Assembly (NCBI GenBank): GCA_963844635.1
Contig: CAWJPD010000003.1
Span: 372,001 to 436,000 of the forward strand
DNA: 64,000 nucleotides
Direction: 5' to 3'
From: JAJPKK01 sp963844635
Lineage (GTDB): Bacteria > Pseudomonadota > Alphaproteobacteria > Rhizobiales > Xanthobacteraceae
Shown in pieces: positions 29,325 through 39,200 of the stretch. The position numbers were made by a program, and so were the translations under genes. A model generated the notes under the pieces. The model saw only the letters and a program-made list of their open reading frames with translations. It ran no database searches and was not told where the DNA came from. The stretch's first letter is position 1; each line of letters begins with the position of its first letter.

Positions 29325-30008
29325 CTACTTGTAGAACTCGACCGACATCTGGCGCACAAATACAAAGTTCGCCGGCGCGACCGAAATCGGCCCGTTGATG
29401 CCGAAAACAGCTACCTGGAAGGTGTCGCCGGGCTTAACGCTGTCGGCGAGCACGACGCGGTTGGGAATATTGAGGCCCTGGATCGTCGCCGGGCTCGGAT
29501 AACCGCTGCGGCGCGGCATCTGACCGTTCACCCAGACTTCGGCATAGTCATCGATGTAGGCCGTCAGCACCGCCTTTGCGCCGTTGGTATCGAACTCGCC
29601 GATTTTCGCAGGAATGGTCAAATTCGCACGATACCAGATGAAGGAGACGTGCCCGCCGCCGCGCCGGGCCGCAAGGTCCTTCGCCTCGATCTTCTCCCAT
29701 GAAGAATCGTCAAAACCCGCCTCGCCGGCGTGCGGGGCGATATCGTATGCCTTGTCGTATTCGGGAAGATGGTTAGCAACCGGCGTGGTCTCGATGATGC
29801 GCGCCTCTTTTGTCTTCCACTGGGCGCGCAACGCCGTAGCGCCCTGTGCCGTCATCAGATCGACGGAGTGAGCCGGAACGAGTGACGGTGCGATTTCCGG
29901 CGCGGGCGGTGCCGGTGGCGCCTGTGCCGCCGCGATCGTCGTCACCATTGTCGGAACGATGGCGATTGCAGCGCAGGCAAAAAGATTGCGCAGAGATGTC
30001 CGATGCAT
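29325..30008 (-). CDS. Secreted jelly-roll (GH2 sugar-binding-like) protein
   Basis: 227 residues from the ATG at 30008 (GGGAGC upstream). Signal peptide MHRTSLRNLFACAAIAIVPT to about TIAAAQA, then a Pro/Ala linker. The domain AGFDDSSWEKIEA, HVSFIWYRANLTIPAKIGEF, AVLTAYIDDYAEVWVNGQMP and GDTFQVAVFGINGPIS follows the pattern of galactose-binding-like beta-sandwiches of glycoside hydrolase family 2. It has no catalytic domain. Related segments accompany SMP-30/gluconolactonase proteins. It likely binds a carbohydrate-like ligand in the periplasm. Confidence 0.75.
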   Translation of the reverse strand: MHRTSLRNLFACAAIAIVPTMVTTIAAAQAPPAPPAPEIAPSLVPAHSVDLMTAQGATALRAQWKTKEARIIETTPVANHLPEYDKAYDIAPHAGEAGFDDSSWEKIEAKDLAARRGGGHVSFIWYRANLTIPAKIGEFDTNGAKAVLTAYIDDYAEVWVNGQMPRRSGYPSPATIQGLNIPNRVVLADSVKPGDTFQVAVFGINGPISVAPANFVFVRQMSVEFYK

Positions 30009-30214
30009 TGCATGCTCCCGTTGTTTGGCCAAGGGGCGGAGTGGCCAGCCGGGGCGAACGTAGCTCGGATGAGCGGCGCATTCCACGACGTATCTCTCCG
30101 GCACTGAGCACGCGCCACGATATCCGGGGTGCACGAGCCCCAAAACGAGTGCCTCCCCGGATATCGCCCCGATGCCGTGCCGCGGCGCGGACGGCGCTTA
30201 TCCGGGCTACGGCG

Positions 30215-30457
30215 CTACGGGATATCGAACGATGAAGGCGGCCCAAATGCCGTCCCTTCCAACTTATGAACGCGGTCGTTCATCCGTGCAACTTGATCGC
30301 GGATAGCGCGCATTTCTTCCAGAATAGCCGTTTGGCCAGCGTCGAGGCGTCGCAGCATGGCGCCTTGCACCCGAAGCTCATCGCGGAAGCTCTCCACATC
30401 GGTAATGAGGCGGTTTAACTGGCGAGCGACGAAAGTGAGGTCGGCTGTTTCGGCCAT
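30215..30457 (-). CDS. Small coiled-coil protein
   Basis: 80 residues, MAETADLTFVARQLNRLITD. Heptad-like hydrophobic spacing runs through VESFRDELRVQGAMLRRLDA and ILEEMRAIRDQVARMNDRVH, predicting a coiled coil. No signal peptide or membrane segment. Proteins of this size and pattern are common in Bradyrhizobium-like genomes and unnamed. The upstream region holds three operator-like palindromes shared with the divergent bicupin gene. Confidence 0.65.
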   Translation of the reverse strand: MAETADLTFVARQLNRLITDVESFRDELRVQGAMLRRLDAGQTAILEEMRAIRDQVARMNDRVHKLEGTAFGPPSSFDIP

Positions 30458-30477
30458 TCTGGGGACTCTGAGGCCTG

Positions 30478-30565
30478 GTCGTGGTAACGCGACAAGGGAT
30501 CACGTGGTAACGTGAAGTCGAATTGGACAGTCTCCTACGGCATAAGGTGTCACGTTGTACCGTGA
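30478..30565. promoter_or_regulatory. Three 16-bp operator-like palindromes
   Basis: GTCGTGGTAACGCGAC (30478-30493), TCACGTGGTAACGTGA (30500-30515) and TCACGTTGTACCGTGA (30550-30565) share a TCACG..GTAACGTGA pattern with inverted arms. Centre spacings are 22 and 50 bp. They lie between divergent genes (30457 leftward, 30772 rightward). A dimeric repressor or activator site is likely; no regulator gene is adjacent. Confidence 0.6.
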
Positions 30566-30771
30566 GAAGCCAGCTCGGCAATGCCGGGCCGTGCCGCAAC
30601 GTCAGGCCAATTCCTTCAAAATACCGATGCTCGGGGGAGTCGCGGGGGAACCGAAAAGCCTTGCAGGTTGCGACGCCCACACGCGGCTCGGTTTCAGGCA
30701 CGGCGCTTGTGCATCCGTTTCGATGCGCCGAGAATGGATCGAACCCACTGAATACATGCCGGGAGGAACAG

Positions 30772-31974
30772 ATGCACGATGTCACCAGCGATCATTGGCA
30801 CGAGCCGGAAGGCATGAAGAACGCCGGCTACGGCGCCTGGAAACGGCCGAACACGCCCTATGACGATTACATGGAGGCGCAAGGCATCCCGATCTATCGC
30901 GGCATTGGCGTGCGCCGGGTGCAGGACATGCCGCTCAAGCGCTGGAACCGGATGGGCGGCAACGGCACCTTCATCCAGCTCTTCGGCACCGAGGGAAAAT
31001 GGGGATGCTACGTGGTCGAGGTGCCGGGGCGTGGTGCGCTCAACCCGGAGCGCCACATGTACGAAGAGATCATGGTGGTCGTCGAAGGCCGTGGCACCAC
31101 CGAGGTGTGGACCGATGACCAGAAGAAGCCGCACGTCTTCGAGTGGCAGCGCGGCTCGATGTTCTCGATCCCGCTCAATTGCTGGCACCGCATCATCAAC
31201 GCGGGATCGAGTCCGGCATTGATCCTTGTCGCCTCGACCGCGCCCAATGTCATGAACCTGTTTCGGGACACCGACTGGATCTTCAACTCTCCCGTGACCT
31301 TCCCGCAGCGGTTCGACGGCAGCGCGGACTTCTTCAAGCCGAAGGACGAGATCGTGCCCGACAAGCTGCGCGGCCTCGCCGCGCGCCGCACCAATCTCGT
31401 GCCCGACATCTTCAATGCCGAGCTCTATCTCGATAACCGCCGTTCGCCCGGCTACAAGCGCGTCGAACCCGATCTCGCCGGCAACGTGTTCTATGGCTTC
31501 GTCGGCGAGCACTTGATCGGCCGCTATTCGAAGGCGCACGCACACATGTCGGCCGCCGTGCTCGTGTGTATCAAGGGCAAGGGCTACACCTACACTTGGC
31601 CGCGCACACTCGGCATGACACCATGGAAAGACGGCAAGAGTGACCAGGTTTTCCGCCAGGATTACGAGCCCGTGGGCCTCGTCACCGCGGCGCCTTACGG
31701 CGGCGACTGGTTCCATGCACATTTCGGCATCGGCCGCGAGCCGCTGCGGCTCATCGGCTGGTACGGGCCAAACAATCACCGCAAGGATAAGGCGGGCGTG
31801 CCTGGCGAAAAGGACACCGACGAGGGCGCCATCGACGTGACCGAGGGAGGCACTGCCATTCCGTACTGGCTCGAAGACCCGTTCCTGCGGCAGGAATACG
31901 AAGAGACGCTCCGCCGCGAAGGCGTCGCCTCGCAGATGGAGGATAAGCTTTACCGCGCGCCGGCGCCGGCGTGA
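30772..31974 (+). CDS. Double-cupin protein (gentisate dioxygenase-like fold)
   Basis: 400 residues from the ATG at 30772, after GGGAGGAACAG. Two cupin barrels: the first around HMYEEIMVVVEGRGTTEVW with FSIPLNCWHRIINAG, the second around SKAHAHMSAAVLVCIKGKGY TYTW with GGDWFHAHFGIGREPLRL. Both retain His-rich metal-binding positions (H-M-Y-E-E and H-A-H). The layout is that of bicupins such as gentisate or 1-hydroxy-2-naphthoate dioxygenases, although exact substrate residues cannot be judged. It overlaps the convergent CitE-like gene by 25 bp. The triple palindrome upstream suggests regulated expression. Cytoplasmic. Confidence 0.82.
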   Translation: MHDVTSDHWHEPEGMKNAGYGAWKRPNTPYDDYMEAQGIPIYRGIGVRRVQDMPLKRWNRMGGNGTFIQLFGTEGKWGCYVVEVPGRGALNPERHMYEEIMVVVEGRGTTEVWTDDQKKPHVFEWQRGSMFSIPLNCWHRIINAGSSPALILVASTAPNVMNLFRDTDWIFNSPVTFPQRFDGSADFFKPKDEIVPDKLRGLAARRTNLVPDIFNAELYLDNRRSPGYKRVEPDLAGNVFYGFVGEHLIGRYSKAHAHMSAAVLVCIKGKGYTYTWPRTLGMTPWKDGKSDQVFRQDYEPVGLVTAAPYGGDWFHAHFGIGREPLRLIGWYGPNNHRKDKAGVPGEKDTDEGAIDVTEGGTAIPYWLEDPFLRQEYEETLRREGVASQMEDKLYRAPAPA

Positions 31975-32831
31975 CGGGCCAGCGCCAGGAGCGCTCGGGC
32001 CCGCGCAACGATCGGCTCATCGACCATGCGCCCCTCGAATGCGAAGGCGCCGAGCCCCTGTGCTGCAGCCGCCACTGATGCTGCGATCAGCGCGCGGGCG
32101 CGCTCGATCTCCGCAGCCGAGGGGCAGAAGCCGCGGTTCAATATCGGCACCACGGCGGGATGTACGCAGGTCGCGCCATCAAATCCGAAAGCGCGCGCCT
32201 CGTGCGTGGCCTTCTCGATGCCGTCAAGGTCGTTGTAATCGGCGACGGTGCGCAGCAACCCGAAGGAACGCACGCCGGCGGCTTTTGCCGCGAAGTGCAC
32301 CATCAGCTTGGGCATCCGCAGCACCTCTGGCGTGGGCTCCGCGCCGAGAGCCGTCGCAAGGTCCTCGCCGCCGGTGACCAGCGCGAAAACGCGCGCCGAG
32401 GCCACTGCGATCGAGCGCGCATCGAGCACCGCGCCTGCATCTTCGATCATCGGCACCAGCGACATGGCGGGGCGATCGATGGCACGCTCGATCCCTTCAA
32501 GGAATCCTCCGAGCGCCGCGAGAGCGTGCGCATGCCGCGATTTGGGGACGAACAGACCGAAGGCGCCGGCCCGGCACGCAGCTTCGGCGTCGTCGCGAAT
32601 TCGCGCGGCATCGGAATTGATGCGCACGAACACGATGGCGCCGCGCTGGCTCACCGTGGCGACCGATGTCACCAGGCTTTCGCGCGCCGCGTTCTTCTGG
32701 GCGGGCGCGACCGCGTCCTCCAGATCGAGAATGATCGCACCGGCGCCGCGCTCATGCGCCTTGGCGATGAAACGCGCCGAGCTTGCCGGAACATAGAGCA
32801 GCGAGCGGATCGGAAGCGGCAGTACCGGCAT
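31950..32831 (-). CDS. HpcH/HpaI aldolase / citrate lyase beta-like (CitE) protein
   Basis: 293 residues from the ATG at 32831 (GGGAG eight bases upstream). TIM-barrel motifs: RSLLYVPASSARFIAKA, AIILDLEDAVAP (metal-binding Glu-Asp), VRINSDAAR, MSLVPMIEDAGAV, VFALVTGGEDLATALGAEPT and FGFDGATCVHPAVVPILN. These enzymes cleave or form (3S)-citramalyl-, malyl- or citryl-CoA-type esters, or act on small acids. The TctC receptor gene ends 20 bp upstream on the same strand, suggesting an operon for uptake and cleavage of a di- or tricarboxylate. The 3' end overlaps the bicupin gene on the other strand. Confidence 0.88.
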   Translation of the reverse strand: MPVLPLPIRSLLYVPASSARFIAKAHERGAGAIILDLEDAVAPAQKNAARESLVTSVATVSQRGAIVFVRINSDAARIRDDAEAACRAGAFGLFVPKSRHAHALAALGGFLEGIERAIDRPAMSLVPMIEDAGAVLDARSIAVASARVFALVTGGEDLATALGAEPTPEVLRMPKLMVHFAAKAAGVRSFGLLRTVADYNDLDGIEKATHEARAFGFDGATCVHPAVVPILNRGFCPSAAEIERARALIAASVAAAAQGLGAFAFEGRMVDEPIVARARALLALARHAGAGAR

Positions 32832-32851
32832 GATCGGCTCCCCAAGCAAGC

Positions 32852-33841
32852 TCAGGGCGCCGGCTTGAGGCCCGCCGCTTTGGCAATCGTCGCGAGCTGG
32901 GCGCGTTGCTCGTCGATGACAGCGGCATATTCCGCTGGACCCAACAGCAGAACGGTCTGCCCGATCGCGCCAAGCCGCTGCCCGATGACGGGATCGGCGG
33001 CTACCGCCAGCACATCGGCCGCGATGCGATCTCGCAATTCGTCGCTCATGCTGCGCGGTCCGAACAGGCCGTTCAGGGCCTCAAGCACCATCGAGGGATA
33101 GCCGGCCTCTGCCGCAGTGGGGATCTCCGGCGCGACCGCGGCGCGCTTGCGGCTGTTGACCGCCAAGACCTTGATGCGGCCGGCTTGCAGCGTTGGCAGC
33201 GCGACCGCAAGCGAGGTCATCAACACATCGATGCGCCCTTCGGCGAGGTCGTTTGCCGCCTGGACGATGTCGCGGTAGGGAATTCGCGCGGTACGGATAT
33301 TGGTCGCCGCCTCGAGACCGGACAGCAGGAACTCGCTCAAGCCCTGCGCGGTCGCGACACTCACCGCGCCTGGCTGCGCGCGGGCAAGTGGCACGAGATC
33401 GGACAGCGTGTTGGCCGGCAATGATTTGCGGGCCGAAATCGCGAGAACCACCGCGGACACGCTTGCAATCGGCTTGAGGTCGCGTCGCTCATCATACGGC
33501 AGCCGTTGATGTTGATACGGATGTACAGTGAACGTGCCGGCTGACGCGAACAGCAGCGTGTACTCGTCATTGGCAGCGGTGAACGCCCCGATGGCGACGA
33601 GGCCATCCGCTCCCGGGCGATTGTCGATCACCACCGCCTTGCCCCAGCGGCGCACAAGCTGGTCCGCCAATAGCCGCGCATCTATGTCGGTTGCACTGCC
33701 GGGCCCGAATGGCACGATGAAGCGCACCGCGCGCTGCGGCCACGCTTGCGCCGGCTGCGCGCGTGGCGACGCGGCCGGCAATGCAAGGCAGGCGATCAGC
33801 GCGAGCGTACGCGCCACGGCACCGCAGCTCGAAATGGCCAT
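32852..33841 (-). CDS. TctC/Bug-type tricarboxylate-binding protein
   Basis: 329 residues, intact. Signal peptide MAISSCGAVARTLALIACLA to about PRAQ. Bug-family motifs: WPQRAVRFIVPFGPGSATDI, VIDNRPGADGLVAIGAF, YTLLFASAGTFTVHP, and GRIKVLAVNSRKRAAVAPEI PTAAEAGYP. These are periplasmic receptors of tripartite tricarboxylate transporters, though most Bug genes, like this one, have no TctA/TctB membrane partners adjacent. The CitE-like gene follows at 20 bp, so the ligand may be a carboxylate that enzyme uses. Confidence 0.9.
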   Translation of the reverse strand: MAISSCGAVARTLALIACLALPAASPRAQPAQAWPQRAVRFIVPFGPGSATDIDARLLADQLVRRWGKAVVIDNRPGADGLVAIGAFTAANDEYTLLFASAGTFTVHPYQHQRLPYDERRDLKPIASVSAVVLAISARKSLPANTLSDLVPLARAQPGAVSVATAQGLSEFLLSGLEAATNIRTARIPYRDIVQAANDLAEGRIDVLMTSLAVALPTLQAGRIKVLAVNSRKRAAVAPEIPTAAEAGYPSMVLEALNGLFGPRSMSDELRDRIAADVLAVAADPVIGQRLGAIGQTVLLLGPAEYAAVIDEQRAQLATIAKAAGLKPAP

Positions 33842-33966
33842 TTCAATTCCGCATCACAGACCGATGCTCTTTTCTGATGGGAGCAACGTCATAAGGTAGC
33901 TTGCCGGCTGGCGTGGCGGAAGCGGCTTGCCGCGAGCCCGGTTGTGCGCCTGTCGTTTCGAGTTAA

Positions 33967-34066
33967 CGCATGGTCGAGAAAAATCTGAGACTTTTCGGAG
34001 AAAGACCATCCGCAAATCAAAAGGCACCGAGCGGGAAGCAATTCAAGTTGAACGCATCCGGCTCTA
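33967..34066 (-). repeat. Composite hairpin repeat, C-A (diverged)
   Basis: GCATGGTCGAGAAAAATCTG ... CTTTTCGGAGAAAGACCATC (module C) followed by GAGCGGGAAGCAATTCAAG ... AACGCATCCGGCTCT (module A). It occupies most of the 342-bp gap 33842-34183; the remainder shows only the upstream region of the receiver gene. Confidence 0.75.
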
Positions 34067-34183
34067 ACATGATCCCGCGTTAGCGAACGGCAGCAAGCTT
34101 CCGCAAAGCCTCCGCTCGGCCTCAAGGATTGCTTAAAAGCTGCGGGCTAAACTGTATGCGCAACTCACGGGCGCAAGCTTGCC

Positions 34184-34615
34184 ATGGCACGCATTTTGAT
34201 CATCGACGACGATCAGGCGGTGCGGCTCACCGTCAAGTTGCTGCTCGATCGCCAAGGGCACGAGGCGATCATCGCCGAAAGCGCGCGCCACGGTTTGAAA
34301 CTGTTGGAGAGCCAAAGCTTCGACCTGCTGATTGTCGACATTTTCATGCCGGACATCGACGGATTGGAAACCATCAATCGCATTCGCCAGGGGCAAAAGC
34401 ACATCCCCATCATCGCAATCTCCGGTCAATCATTTCGGTCAGCGCTTGATTCGCCGCCCGACTTCCTTGCCATGGCGATTCGGCTAGGCGCGGTGCGCGG
34501 TCTGCAAAAACCCTTTTCGCCTCGCGACCTTGCCGTCGCTATCGACGACGTTCTGAACGTTCCAGCAACCGCATCGCAAGCCCATCGTTCCGGGCGGTCG
34601 GGCAGCGGCACGTGA
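34184..34615 (+). CDS. Single-domain response regulator
   Basis: 143 residues. Receiver fold: RILIIDDDQAVRLTVK (acidic pocket DDD), phospho-acceptor Asp in LLIVDIFMPDIDG, Ser of IIAISGQSF and Lys of GLQKPFSPRDL. There is no output domain; a short basic, Ser/Gly-rich tail (ASQAHRSGRSGSGT) follows. One base separates its stop from the ATG of a histidine-phosphotransfer-like gene, so the two are probably translated together and may exchange phosphate. A PilZ gene follows. Confidence 0.9.
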   Translation: MARILIIDDDQAVRLTVKLLLDRQGHEAIIAESARHGLKLLESQSFDLLIVDIFMPDIDGLETINRIRQGQKHIPIIAISGQSFRSALDSPPDFLAMAIRLGAVRGLQKPFSPRDLAVAIDDVLNVPATASQAHRSGRSGSGT

Positions 34616-34616
34616 C

Positions 34617-35024
34617 ATGCGGACGAGCAAAGCCGAGCTCCGTCTACGAGAATGCAAGGGGAAAATCGAGGCGCTTGCTCATTCCACCGCTGCGATCGCT
34701 CACCAGCTCAACAACGCGCTCACCGTCATCACCGGAACCATCGATCTTCTCGCTGACGCGGTCAGCGACGAACCGCAGCTTGTGGTGGTCGCCAAGCTGA
34801 TCGCGGAGGCGGCGCAGCGCGGCAGCCATCTGACGCAGCAGCTTTTTGCCTTGCGCGGCGGGTGCGCACACCTGCGTGAGGAAACCGAAATCAACGCGAA
34901 TGTCGGCCCCACGGTCAGCCGCGTTGCGGCTGGCGCGACCCCGAGTCGCCAAGGACAAGGGCCTAAAAGTCAGAATGCGCAGCCCGAAACGAAAATGGAG
35001 GTCACAAAACTCCGTGCTTCATGA
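34617..35024 (+). CDS. Stand-alone HisKA-like dimerisation/phosphotransfer fragment
   Basis: 135 residues. IEALAHSTAAIAHQLNNALT VITGTIDLL is a histidine-kinase H-box (His in AIAHQLNN), followed by the second helix VVAKLIAEAAQRGSHLTQQL FAL. The next segment (EINANVGPTVSR) still resembles the kinase linker, but no N, G1 or G2 box follows in any frame, so there is no ATPase domain. It may be a phosphotransfer partner for the receiver one base upstream or a remnant of a hybrid kinase. The last 40 residues are low-complexity. Confidence 0.65.
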   Translation: MRTSKAELRLRECKGKIEALAHSTAAIAHQLNNALTVITGTIDLLADAVSDEPQLVVVAKLIAEAAQRGSHLTQQLFALRGGCAHLREETEINANVGPTVSRVAAGATPSRQGQGPKSQNAQPETKMEVTKLRAS

Positions 35025-35177
35025 TTAAGCGGTGCGAAAGTTGTTGGTGCCATGTTGCCGTCAGCGATGGAACTTGCCGATGCGCCCCTGCAACGGTTTC
35101 CCGACAGCGGACATGTCTGTATTCCTACCGATCGGCCGGCTTCCATCACATCCACTATCTTGAGCGGGGCTTGTCAG

Positions 35178-35456
35178 ATGACCGAAAGACGCAGATCGCG
35201 GCGCCAAAAGCTTCGGGTGCGCGGCAAGCTCGTTCCGGGCAACGGTCTGCCGATGCGCGATTGCACGGTCCTCGACATCTCCGAGTCTGGCGCCAAGCTT
35301 GGCGTGGGATCGGCAGGCGACCTGCCGTCGGATTTCGCGATCATGCTGTCGCCGCGGGGCTACCCGTATCGGCGCTGCCGCCTGGTCTGGAGATCGGCCG
35401 CACAGGTCGGTGTCTCCTTCTACGATCCGCGGCCGGAGATCACGGAAAACGAGTAA
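35178..35456 (+). CDS. PilZ domain protein
   Basis: 92 residues from MTERRRSRRQKLRVRGKLVP. The c-di-GMP-binding signature is present: an RxxxR motif in RRSRRQKLR and D-x-S-x-x-G in LDISESGAKL. A further open stretch upstream (from 35052) lacks PilZ likeness, so I start at 35178, though its ribosome-binding site (GCGGGGC) is weak. It likely changes a partner protein's activity in response to c-di-GMP. It follows two signalling genes on the same strand. Confidence 0.85.
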   Translation: MTERRRSRRQKLRVRGKLVPGNGLPMRDCTVLDISESGAKLGVGSAGDLPSDFAIMLSPRGYPYRRCRLVWRSAAQVGVSFYDPRPEITENE

Positions 35457-35557
35457 TGCGTATAATAGGTCCCCTCGTGCCAAGAGGAGTGCCAAGAGGG
35501 GGGCGCAGTGGTTCGGGCGAGCATGTAGAATGAAGCCCATCCTTGAGGAGGAACCAC

Positions 35558-36005
35558 ATGGACGCTCCAACCCCAAGAACATCGGCCGATGAGCTCCCGC
35601 TCGCATCACGTCCGCGTCGGCGAGATGGACTGGCAGAAAACCCGTTTTCCCGGTTGCGAGGTCAAGACGCTGCTGTTCGATCGCGACAGCGGGCTGGTGA
35701 CCGCCCTGATGCGCTTTGCGCCTGGCGCCGTACTGCCCGATCATGAACACGTCAAGATCGAACAGACCTTCGTTCTCGAAGGCCATCTGGTCGATCGCGA
35801 GGGACCCGATGCCGGCCTTGCAATCGCCAAGGGCGACTTCGTTTGGCGGCCGGCGGGCAGCCGTCACTCCGCCTGGTGCCCCGAGGGCGGGCTGATGCTC
35901 GCCATGTTCCAGGTCCCGAACAGGTTTTTCGAGCGCGACGGCCGGATCACCGATATCGGCGGCGGCGACTGGGAGAAGATTTGGGGCGAGGTCGTCGGCG
36001 ATTAA
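35558..36005 (+). CDS. ChrR-like cupin (frameshift near the N terminus)
   Basis: AGGAGGAACC precedes the ATG at 35558, giving MDAPTPRTSADELPLA. Near 35600 the frame must change to reach SHHVRVGEMDWQKTRFPGCE and the cupin core: FAPGAVLPDHEHVKIEQTFV LEG (His, His, Glu) and FVWRPAGSRHSAW (His). The C terminus is GGDWEKIWGEVVGD. ChrR-like cupins bind zinc and act in stress sensing or as small metalloenzymes. An in-frame ATG at 35589 exists without a ribosome-binding site. About 149 residues when corrected. Confidence 0.8.
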
Positions 36006-36260
36006 ACAGTTTTTCGCGTCGGAGAAAGGTTTATGCTTTCGCCTTCCTTCGCGGCGACCCGGTGCCTTGTGCGGGCGAGCGCAAGATCCCGGCCGCCTGA
36101 GCGCCGCAGCCGCTGGTCCTTTCCCGGGTATTACCCTTCCAAATTGCCCTAGCCGGATTGATAACGCGCAATTGCGTACGTATTTGCGGGTTGCCAAGCC
36201 CTTCTTCTGATGCGCCTTGCGGTCGGGTGCTGGCCCGCGGGCGCGCGGAGACCTTCCCAA

Positions 36261-39200
36261 ATGTCCCTCAAGCCGGTCAGCCTGGACGACAAATACGACC
36301 TCGACAAAAGCCCGATCTTCGTCACCGGCTTTCAGGCACTGGTGCGCCTCACCCTGATGCAGAAGGAGCGGGATCGCCACGCCGGCCTTAATACGGCGGG
36401 CTACGTCACCGGCTATCGCGGCTCGCCACTCGGCACGCTTGACCAGCAATTTCAGCGCGCGGGAGCGCTGCTGACCGGGAACGACATCCGTTTCCATCCC
36501 GCCACCAATGAGGACCTTGCCGCGACGGCGCTATCCGGCACCCAGCAGGCGGAGCTGCGGGGCGAGGGCCGGTTCGATGGCGTGTTCGGCATGTGGTACG
36601 GCAAAGGCCCGGGCGTCGACCGCAGCGGCGACGCCTTCCGCCACGCCAACTTCGCCGGAACATCGAAGCACGGCGGTGTCATCGCCCTGATGGGCGATGA
36701 TCATACGGCGGAATCCTCCACCACCGCCCATCAGTCCGAATTCCACTTCGTCGATGTGATGATTCCGATCCTCAACCCGGCGGGGGTACAGGAAATCATC
36801 GATTACGGCCTCTATGGCTGGGCGATGTCGCGCTTTACCGGCGCCTGGACCGCGCTCAAATGCATGCACGAGACGGTCGAATCGACCGCGGTGGTCGACG
36901 GCAGCCTGGACCGCGTGAAGATCGTGATCCCTCAGGACTTCGCGATGCCGCCTGGGGGCCTCAACATTCGACTGAACGATATCGATTCTCGGCCAGGAAG
37001 CGCGACTGCACGACTTCAAGCGCGATGCCATGCTGGCCTTTGTGCGGGCGAACCGGCTCAATCGCATGGTTTGTTCGGGCGGACGCACGCCGCGCATCGG
37101 GGTGATCACGGTTGGCAAGAGCTATCTCGACGTGCGCCAGGCGCTCGACGAACTCGGCCTCGACGAGGTGAAGTGCAACGATCTCGGGTTGCGCCTGTTC
37201 AAGGTCGGCTGTCCGTGGCCGCTTGGCCGGCTCGACCTGATGGATTTCGTCTCCGGCCTGGAACTCGTCATCGTCGTCGAGGAGAAGCGCTCGTTGATCG
37301 AGGTCCAGGTCCGCGAGGAGCTTTACGGCACTGCCAACCAGCCGGTGTGCATTGGCAAGAAGGACGAGCGCGGCAATTGGCTGTTTCCGGTCAAAGGCGC
37401 GCTCGACCCGAACGATATTGCGATCTGCATCGGGGAGCGCCTGCTCGCGCGCGGCGCCAACGAGGAGTTGGCGGCGCGGGTCGCCCGCCTCAAGGAGGCG
37501 CAGCGCGCGCTTGCCGAGCGCGACGATATCGCCGTGCGCATCCCCTATTTCTGCTCGGGATGCCCTCACAACACGTCAACCGTAGTGCCGGAGGGCAGCC
37601 GGGCCTATGCCGGCATCGGCTGTCATTACATGGCGCAGTGGATGGACCGCAGCACCTCCGGGTTCACGCAAATGGGCGGCGAGGGCGCCAACTGGATCGG
37701 CGAGGCGCCGTTCTCGCGGCGCGGTCACGTCTTCCAGAATCTCGGCGACGGCACCTACAATCACTCGGGGTCGCTCTCGGTGCGCGCCGCGATGCAGGCC
37801 GGCGTCAACATCACCTACAAGATTTTGTTCAACGACGCCGTCGCCATGACCGGCGGCCAGCGCAATGACGGCAACATCACGGTGCCGCAGATTGCCGCCG
37901 AAATGGCGGCCGAGGGCGCAAAGCGCGTCGTCGTCGTGACCGACGAACCGTGGAAATACCCGCGCGAGACCAAATGGCCCGCCGGTTTGACGATCCATCA
38001 CCGCGACGAATTGCAGGCCGTGCAGAAGGAGCTTGCACAAGTGCCCGGCTGCACCGTGCTGATCTATGACCAGACCTGCGCCGCCGAAAAGCGGCGCCGC
38101 CGCAAGCGCGGCCAGTTTCCCGATCCGGATCGTCGCGTCGTCATCAACGAGCTGGTCTGCGAAGGATGCGGTGACTGCGGCGTCAAATCGAATTGCGTCT
38201 CCGTGCAGCCGCTCGAGACCGAGTTCGGACGCAAGCGCACCATCGATCAGTCGAGCTGCAACAAGGACTTTTCCTGCGTGAAGGGGTTCTGCCCCTCCTT
38301 TGTCACCGTGGAAGGTGCGAAGCTCAAGCGCGGCAAGGGCATCTCGCTACCGGCGGCGGCGACCGACCCGACGATTGTTCCCGACCCGACGCCCGCATCG
38401 ATCAACGGCACTTACAGCGTGATCGTCACCGGCATTGGCGGCACCGGCATCGTGACCATCGGTGCCATTCTCGGCATGGCGGCGCATCTCGAAGGCAGGG
38501 GAGTCGGCATCATCGACATGGCCGGTCTCGCGCAGAAGGGCGGGGCGGTCTACAGCCACATTCGCTTCGCCGAGCGGGCCGAAGACATTCACGCGATCCG
38601 CGTCGCCGCCGGCAGTGCCGACCTCGTGCTCGGTGGCGATATCGTCGTTGCCGGCACAAAGAAGGTGCTCGCCGCGGTCAAACCGGGCCGCACGACGATG
38701 GTGATCAACCTCGCCGAAATGCTTCCCGGAGAGTTCACGCGAAATCCAGAGTTTTCGCTGCCCACCGAGCGGCTCAAGCGCGCCATTTCCTTGCTTGCCG
38801 GCGAGGCGCATACATACTTCGTCAATGCGTCGGCGCTGGCCACGGCGCTGCTCGGCCAATCGCTTGGCGCCAATATGTTCATGCTCGGCTTTGCCTGCCA
38901 GCTCGGTGCCCTGCCGGTGTCGCCGGAGGCGATCGAGCATGCGATCGCGCTCAATGGCGAAGCGGTCGCGATGAACCAGGCGGCGTTCCGCTGGGGGCGC
39001 TACGCCGCCGTCGATTCGCAAGCGGTCGCCGCACTGGCGCGGCCTTCGGCAGAGGCGGCCGATCCCGCGCGAACACTGTCGCAAAGCTTTGAGGAACTGG
39101 TCGAGCGCCGCGTCGCGTTCCTCACGAACTATCAGAGCGCGCGCTATGCGCGGCGTTACCGCCGCCGCGTCGAGGCCGCTAAGGCCGCCGAAGCGGCGAA

